A DNA stretch of 9,734 nt from Porticoccaceae bacterium UBA4026. Lineage in GTDB: Bacteria; Pseudomonadota; Gammaproteobacteria; Pseudomonadales; Porticoccaceae. A model generated the notes under the pieces. That model was given only the letters and a program-made list of their open reading frames with translations, searched no databases and was not told the origin of the DNA. How positions within the stretch are numbered: the stretch's first letter is position 1; each line of letters begins with the position of its first letter. Positions 5,379-9,734 of this stretch are shown piece after piece. Both the position numbers and the translations under genes were made by a program. The stretch is from contig DGAQ01000066.1 of NCBI GenBank assembly GCA_002382445.1, positions 2,636 to 12,369 of the forward strand. Direction: 5' to 3'.

Positions 5379-6221
5379 TTAAAAGTTGCTGTCCAGGTAG
5401 CTTTGCGCTTTACTGGCTACACCACCGGAGCTGGCGGCGGCCGTCTCAAGAAATCGACGAGCGAGTTTGTTCTGACCCAGTTGAAAGTAGATCTTACCCA
5501 ATTTAAAGTTAGAATCCATTACCTTCGGATGATTCGGGTACTGTTCAACAATAGTCGTAAATGATTGTCGCGCTAACTCATCTTGTCGTTGCAAGAGATA
5601 AATTTCTCCCAACCAATAATGAGCGTTTGCCGTGTAGAGGCTGGTAGGATACTTCTCTAAGTGCAACTTCAATGCGGTAGCTGCACCATCAATATCGCGC
5701 GCCTTTAACAGCATATTTGAAGCAGTCTCGTAATCTATTTTAACAACATCGTCGTCCACAGCCGGCAAGATGAATCCATTAACCGAAGCAGAATCTGTGG
5801 CCCTATCATTAATTGATCCATCTACCCTCTCTTGAACTAAGGGCGCGCCAACCAATGACTTGGCTGCTATTGAGGCAGAGTCAACGTTGTTGCCATCAAG
5901 TGCTTGTGAACCAAGGCGCCGATCAATATCTAAGTAATCGTCTAACTGACGTTGTTTGACCTGCTGTAGTTCGTGCTTTAATTCTTCAACCATACCTCGT
6001 AGCAATCTGACTTCATCACGAAGTCCTTGCATGAGGTCATAGCGACTCTCAGCCATTTTTGTTGCAGCGCTGGGTTCGTAGGGCATTGGCTCAAAGCTGT
6101 CGTCCACAGTCGTGCCTGTCGAAGCTGACATGCTCATGTCAACAATGGGCGTTAGATCTTGTGCTAGAGCACTTGTAGGCAGCACTAGTAAGGCTAAACA
6201 TAACCCGGCATTAAAATTCAT
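5379..6221 (-). CDS. cpoB: cell division coordinator CpoB (YbgF, Tol-Pal associated)
   Basis: A periplasmic TPR protein that binds TolA and links Tol-Pal constriction with septal peptidoglycan synthesis. The 280-residue product has a signal peptide with likely cleavage at ALA|Q (20/21). It has a heptad-rich coiled coil at about 57-104 (the trimerisation region in known CpoB), a low-complexity linker to about 160, and a C-terminal domain from about 163 with at least three TPR-like helical pairs. These include AHYWLGEIYLLQ and NFKLGKIYFQLGQ, the usual YbgF signature. The start ATG 6221 has GGA seven bases upstream. A terminator-like hairpin separates it from pal, so part of its expression may need its own promoter. 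It is nearly contiguous with queC downstream. Confidence 0.95.
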   Translation of the reverse strand: MNFNAGLCLALLVLPTSALAQDLTPIVDMSMSASTGTTVDDSFEPMPYEPSAATKMAESRYDLMQGLRDEVRLLRGMVEELKHELQQVKQRQLDDYLDIDRRLGSQALDGNNVDSASIAAKSLVGAPLVQERVDGSINDRATDSASVNGFILPAVDDDVVKIDYETASNMLLKARDIDGAATALKLHLEKYPTSLYTANAHYWLGEIYLLQRQDELARQSFTTIVEQYPNHPKVMDSNFKLGKIYFQLGQNKLARRFLETAAASSGGVASKAQSYLDSNF

Positions 6222-6250
6222 AAGAGTCCACTAATGTTAATTATTCACTC

Positions 6251-6287
6251 GAAACGAAAACGGCCAGAGCCATAAAAGCCCTAGCCG
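6251..6287 (-). terminator. rho-independent-type terminator between pal and cpoB
   Basis: On the minus strand, CGGCTAGGGC and GCTCTGGCCG pair over 10 bp with two G-U wobbles around a 7-nt loop, followed by TTTTCGTTTC. It lies 47 nt after the pal stop and 30 nt before cpoB. It could end or attenuate the tol-pal transcript; the interrupted T-run suggests partial termination. Confidence 0.6.
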
Positions 6288-6333
6288 CGTCGTATCAGCG
6301 TATTTGAAGCTACAACTCTCTAATAAAGAAAGT

Positions 6334-6840
6334 CTACTTCAACTCAACGCGACGATTCATACTCCACGCGGCATTACTACTACCAAAGGAGGCAGCTTGC
6401 TCTTCACCATAGCTGATCACTTCGATCATGCTAGGAGAAACGCCTTGTAAAACCAAGAATTCCTTGACGGCATTACCTCGGCTTTCACCTAGAGCCATAT
6501 TGTACTCACGAGTACCCCTCTCATCAGCATGACCTTCCAAGCGAACAGATCTAGGATTATCCATGAGAAAAGCGGCATGCTCAACGAGCGCGGCACGAGA
6601 TTCTGACTTAAGTAGGGTTTTATCAAAATCAAAATAAAACACGGTCGCAGCAGACATTGTGGGCTCTACTGGAGCTTCCTCAATGGCTGTCGTCTCAGTT
6701 TCCATCTCAAGCGCCACAGTCTGCACTGTAGTATCTTCAATATTCGACATAGTCTCATCAACAGGCGTAGAACTACAGCCAGCAAGAACCAACGAGAGGC
6801 AAAGTGCTGACAAGCCAGTCTTAGTTACAGAAATGTTCAT
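6334..6840 (-). CDS. pal: peptidoglycan-associated lipoprotein Pal
   Basis: An outer-membrane lipoprotein that binds peptidoglycan and TolB. The 168-residue product has a lipoprotein signal with lipobox LAGC (Cys22 lipidated). A Thr/Glu-rich tether follows to about residue 64, then an OmpA-like domain from VFYFDFDK (68-74) to the end. The diaminopimelate-binding pair is visible as Asp106 in GHADERGT and Arg121 in LGESRGNA, spaced 15 residues as in OmpA. ATG 6840 has AAGGAGC at good distance. The gene follows tolB by 54 bp and is followed by a terminator-like hairpin. Length and layout match the family. Confidence 0.97.
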   Translation of the reverse strand: MNISVTKTGLSALCLSLVLAGCSSTPVDETMSNIEDTTVQTVALEMETETTAIEEAPVEPTMSAATVFYFDFDKTLLKSESRAALVEHAAFLMDNPRSVRLEGHADERGTREYNMALGESRGNAVKEFLVLQGVSPSMIEVISYGEEQAASFGSSNAAWSMNRRVELK

Positions 6841-6894
6841 TTAAAGCTCCTTATGTTATGGGTTTTCACTCATTAAAATTATCTCAGTTCAAAA

Positions 6895-8208
6895 CTAACG
6901 TAAAAATGGAGACCACGCAGGCTCTCGCACATCTCCTATCTTGGAGGGAAGGAAGTATTTTACCCCAGCATCAATCGATACTGCAGCTAAAACACCCCTA
7001 CCGCCCTGCTTTGTTGCATAGATAAGCATGGCACCATTTGGCGCGACGGTCGGTGACTCGTCCAGCCTAGTCTCTGTTAATTCTAACATACGTCCAGTTT
7101 TTAAATCGAGCGTCGCAATACGAAAAACACTAGATTCTCGATGTACTAATACTAGCGTTCTACCATCCGGCGCTAGACTGGGCCTAGCGTTGTAGTTACC
7201 TTTGAATGTTATTCGCTCAACCGCCTTTGATGCAATAGTTAATTTATAAATTTGTGGAGTACCTCCCCTATCGGAGGTAAAAAGCAAGCTTTTACCGTCA
7301 GGGGTCCAGGCTGGTTCGGTATCAATCGCAAAGTGACGAGTTAAACGCGTTAATTCCTTTGAAATAAGATCTAACAAATAGAGCTCAGGATTACCGTCTT
7401 TGGACAAAACCAACGCTAATTTATTTCCGTCAGGTGACCAAGAGGGTGCGCCGTTGAGACCCGAAAAATTAGTCAGCTGTTGACGCTTACCATCAATCAA
7501 GCTCTGCCTGTATATAGCAGGTCTTCCCGTTTCAAACGAAACGTAAGCCAATTCATCTGCTTTTGGCGACCAAGACGGCGACATGATGGGCTGGGACGAC
7601 TCGAGTACCAGTTGCTCTCTGGCGCCATCAGAATCTGACACGTTTAATCTGTAGGTAAACTTATTTTCGTTTAACTCAGCAGTTATGTAAGCAAGCCTAG
7701 TGCTAAAGACACCTCGAATACCGGTAATTTCTTGGTATACCTTGTCGCTAACCAGATGCGCTAAATCTCTTACTTGAGTCTCTGACCCTGTCACCCGGTG
7801 CTTGAAAACCGTTTTTTGTGCTGTTACGTCAAGTAAACTAAAGCTTAACTCTAACTTGCCTTCAGAATTTTTTAAGCCACCAACCAGCAAATACTCACTT
7901 CCTAATAATCGCCAATCTCGAAAGTAAACATCGTCAGCATTTTGCGGAAAAGCCAGCATGTTTTGTCTCGGGATGATTTTAAACAAACCACTCCGCAAAA
8001 GGTCGGATTCCACAATGGCACTGATATCTTCTGACACCTGAATGCCATTAGTTGATATTGGCGCTACGGCTATCATGGTCGGTTTATCATTGCCCTGTGT
8101 AACCCGAATAATCAGTTCGCCCCACGCTGTAGCAGGCATAAGTGCGATCAGTAGCACAAGGGCAAGACTCTGGAAGGTTTTTGTAGCGATTAACGATCTA
8201 AATAACAT
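6895..8208 (-). CDS. tolB: Tol-Pal system beta-propeller protein TolB
   Basis: A periplasmic protein that shuttles between Pal and TolA in outer-membrane constriction. The 437-residue product has a signal peptide (about 1-30, ending ATAWG|E). The N-terminal alpha/beta domain (about 31-190) starts with the TolA-box region (ELIIRVTQG). The C-terminal propeller carries repeated SWSPKADELAYVS, SWSPDGNKLALV, AWTPDGKSLLFTSD, SLAPDGRTLVLV and TVAPNGAMLIYA blades. ATG 8208 has AAGGAGC ten bases upstream. The gene lies 14 bp after tolA, so translation is probably coupled within the tol operon. Confidence 0.97.
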   Translation of the reverse strand: MLFRSLIATKTFQSLALVLLIALMPATAWGELIIRVTQGNDKPTMIAVAPISTNGIQVSEDISAIVESDLLRSGLFKIIPRQNMLAFPQNADDVYFRDWRLLGSEYLLVGGLKNSEGKLELSFSLLDVTAQKTVFKHRVTGSETQVRDLAHLVSDKVYQEITGIRGVFSTRLAYITAELNENKFTYRLNVSDSDGAREQLVLESSQPIMSPSWSPKADELAYVSFETGRPAIYRQSLIDGKRQQLTNFSGLNGAPSWSPDGNKLALVLSKDGNPELYLLDLISKELTRLTRHFAIDTEPAWTPDGKSLLFTSDRGGTPQIYKLTIASKAVERITFKGNYNARPSLAPDGRTLVLVHRESSVFRIATLDLKTGRMLELTETRLDESPTVAPNGAMLIYATKQGGRGVLAAVSIDAGVKYFLPSKIGDVREPAWSPFLR

Positions 8209-8222
8209 TGGGGCTCCTTGAG

Positions 8223-8969
8223 TTATAATCTGAGATCTTGAGGACTAAAAGCCACATCAACTTGACGAAATTTCTTTTCAAACAAAACCGGTGACATATT
8301 TTTTAGCTCAATAAATTGGTCGGCCTTAAATGCCGCCTGCTCGACTGATCGGTCAAAAGCAGCGTCTCCACTTGACTTCAATACGGTAACCCCGACTATA
8401 CGTCCCGTCGGTACAAGTTGCAGCCTTATGGTAGTTTCCATCTCCCGACGTGCGCTAGGCGGACGGTTCCAGTTCTCTGACAATCTCCGCTGAATCAGCT
8501 GACGATAACTATTAGCGGCTATTTCATCCTCTTTCGCACTAATTAACCCCTGCTCTGCTGCAATCGCATCTGCAAAAGCAGCTTCGATCAATCGTCTCTG
8601 TAATTCTGCTTCTTCTAAGCGCTTTTTATCCGCTTCGGCGCGCTCTTCAGCCGCCAACTGCTCTTGCTCCTTTCGCTTATTTTCCGCTTTGAGTCTGCGC
8701 GCTTTAAGGGCCGTCGCTTTTTGTTCTTCGCTTTCGAGACGCTTTTGTCTCTCTCGTTTCTTCTGCGCCGTATTATCAGAAGGCGCTTTGGGCTTGTTAA
8801 CCGCTTTGTTCTTCGGGGCCAGCTCAACTAATTTAGCCTCAATATATTGGGGCTGAATCACTGTCCGCTCTGTTACCGGCTGCCATCCAACCACAAGCAC
8901 CCACAAAACCAACCCGTGCGCCGTTAAGCTAAATAGAATGCCTATACCATAGCTCAGGTAATCTCTCAT
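8223..8969 (-). CDS. tolA: Tol-Pal system protein TolA (short form)
   Basis: The inner-membrane arm that carries TolQR energy to TolB and Pal. The 248-residue product has one N-terminal membrane helix (about 8-28, with the SxxxHxxxxxxL-type pattern SLTAHGLVLW). A charged Lys/Glu/Ala-rich helical region spans about 65-145. The C-terminal TonB/TolA-like domain (about 150-248) contains SENWNRP and the LVPTGRIVGVTVLKSSGDAAFDRSVEQA core. E. coli TolA is about 420 residues, so the helical arm here is much shorter, which is common in other gammaproteobacteria. The start is separated from the tolR stop by one base (TAATATG), implying translational coupling. Confidence 0.95.
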   Translation of the reverse strand: MRDYLSYGIGILFSLTAHGLVLWVLVVGWQPVTERTVIQPQYIEAKLVELAPKNKAVNKPKAPSDNTAQKKRERQKRLESEEQKATALKARRLKAENKRKEQEQLAAEERAEADKKRLEEAELQRRLIEAAFADAIAAEQGLISAKEDEIAANSYRQLIQRRLSENWNRPPSARREMETTIRLQLVPTGRIVGVTVLKSSGDAAFDRSVEQAAFKADQFIELKNMSPVLFEKKFRQVDVAFSPQDLRL

Positions 8970-8970
8970 A

Positions 8971-9396
8971 TTACTGGCGAGGAGGCTCTGTCACGAGACC
9001 TACCGAAGGTGCTCCTGCTAGCTGTAACTCACTCATTAGACTAACCACAGAGCCATAGTCTACATTGGCATCGCCCCAAACAAGCACCGGGGTTTGCGGT
9101 CGCTGACGAAGAATTTTAGCCACGCGATCTTTAACATCAACTAAAGATGTTGCTACATTATTGCCCTTTTGATCTACCCAATAACTGCCGTCACTCTTAA
9201 TAGACACAATAAAGGGCTCTTGGTCTTTTGTATCCATAGGCGCTGAATTGGCCGCTGGCAATTCAACCTTTACCCCCTGCACTAAAAGCGGAGCGGTGAT
9301 CATAAACACAACTAATAGCACTAGAGTCACGTCAATGTAGGGCACCACATTGATTTCTGCGACTAATTTACGTTTTACTCTTTTACGCCTTAACAA
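8971..9396 (-). CDS. tolR: biopolymer transporter TolR (TTG start)
   Basis: An inner-membrane partner of TolQ in the proton-driven motor. The 141-residue product starts with a basic stretch (RRKRVKRK). One membrane helix follows (about 20-40) containing VVPYIDVTLVLLVVFM with the conserved proton-pathway Asp22. The periplasmic ExbD/TolR domain runs to the end. No ATG lies near the conserved N-terminus; TTG at 9394-9396 follows a strong AGGAGG (9402-9407) with 5-base spacing, so a TTG start is well supported. It sits 26 bp after tolQ and directly before tolA. Confidence 0.96.
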   Translation of the reverse strand: MLRRKRVKRKLVAEINVVPYIDVTLVLLVVFMITAPLLVQGVKVELPAANSAPMDTKDQEPFIVSIKSDGSYWVDQKGNNVATSLVDVKDRVAKILRQRPQTPVLVWGDANVDYGSVVSLMSELQLAGAPSVGLVTEPPRQ

Positions 9397-9401
9397 CCTA
9401 G

Positions 9402-9407
9402 CCTCCT
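9402..9407 (-). promoter_or_regulatory. strong Shine-Dalgarno of tolR
   Basis: On the minus strand the bases read AGGAGG, a full match to the ribosome-binding core, five bases before TTG at 9396. It decides the non-ATG start of tolR. Confidence 0.75.
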
Positions 9408-9422
9408 ACCAGTAGATGTTAG

Positions 9423-9734
9423 CTATCGCGAATGGACCTGGCGATGCAAAATGCTCGAAAACTCATCAGAGAAAGTCTCATAGCTACTATTAAGTGCCTC
9501 AACTTTGGCTGAATAGCGGTTGTAGGCAATAACTGCTGGAATGGCAGCAAAAAGGCCCATCGCGGTAGCAATAAGCGCCTCAGAAATACCGGGTGCAACT
9601 GTTGCCAGAGTGGCCTGTTGCACCATAGCAAGGCCCCGAAATGAATTCATAATTCCCCAAACCGTTCCGAATAATCCTATGAACGGAGCCGTTGAACCAA
9701 CTGTTGCTAAAAAAGTAAAATTCTTTTCAATTAT
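9423..9734 (-). CDS. tolQ: TolQ, C-terminal part (5' end beyond the window)
   Basis: The proton-channel subunit of the Tol-Pal motor, with 103 residues visible; the reading frame is open to the window edge. It shows the MotA/TolQ/ExbB signature FLATVGSTAPFIGLFGTVWG, followed by GIMNSF and the last membrane helix ISEALIATAMGLFAAIPAVIAYNRY. It ends with a short cytoplasmic tail at TAG (9423-9425). The ATG at 9650 lies inside the conserved domain and is not the start. It is the first visible gene of the tol operon; the promoter lies outside the window. Confidence 0.96.
   Translation of the reverse strand: MIEKNFTFLATVGSTAPFIGLFGTVWGIMNSFRGLAMVQQATLATVAPGISEALIATAMGLFAAIPAVIAYNRYSAKVEALNSSYETFSDEFSSILHRQVHSR

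Noticed and set aside
5313..5564. Plus-strand frame spanning the queC-cpoB junction
   Set aside because: It is antisense to two well-recognised genes and has no similarity or ribosome-binding site.
8615..8827. Second minus-strand frame within tolA
   Set aside because: It is a frame-shadow of the Lys/Glu/Ala-rich helical region, with a basic low-complexity translation.

Overview
The right half of this window (about 4.57-9.73 kb, all on the minus strand) is a conserved gammaproteobacterial block: tolQ (3' part only), tolR, tolA, tolB, pal, cpoB, queC and a tRNA-Lys(UUU). These genes build the Tol-Pal cell-envelope machine: TolQ and TolR form the inner-membrane proton-driven motor, TolA is the periplasm-spanning arm, and TolB, Pal and CpoB are the periplasmic and outer-membrane partners. 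The block ends with a queuosine-precursor enzyme (QueC). The order tolQRAB-pal-cpoB-que-tRNA-Lys, the moderate GC content and the FG-GAP/dockerin-type cargo protein suggest a marine gammaproteobacterium, possibly of the Cellvibrionales type. That taxonomic guess is inference.

The left half (about 13-4559) looks like an insertion at the 3' end of the tRNA-Lys gene. A 49-bp direct repeat with one mismatch sits at 13-61 and 4560-4608. It runs from the anticodon loop through CCA into the downstream T-run, which is the usual shape of a tyrosine-integrase attachment site. The repeats enclose about 4.5 kb with two intact genes: an exported YtcJ-like amidohydrolase (plus strand) and a secreted FG-GAP/VCBS protein with two C-terminal dockerin/EF-hand-like repeats (minus strand). 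No integrase gene is visible.

The spaces around those two genes hold gene debris on the minus strand: the C-terminal part of a phage-type M15 peptidase without a start (211-411), the C-terminal part of a Cupin_3-type protein with an internal stop (2384-2551), and a possible EF-hand scrap (about 2297-2323). A 21-bp repeat, 20/21 identical, lies directly against the stop codon of both the M15 remnant and the dockerin protein gene. The best reading is an old, eroded prophage-like or genomic-island insertion that kept two cargo genes. I see no defence system, CRISPR array or other clearly new machinery; the notable material is the island boundary, the remnants and the shared 3' repeat.
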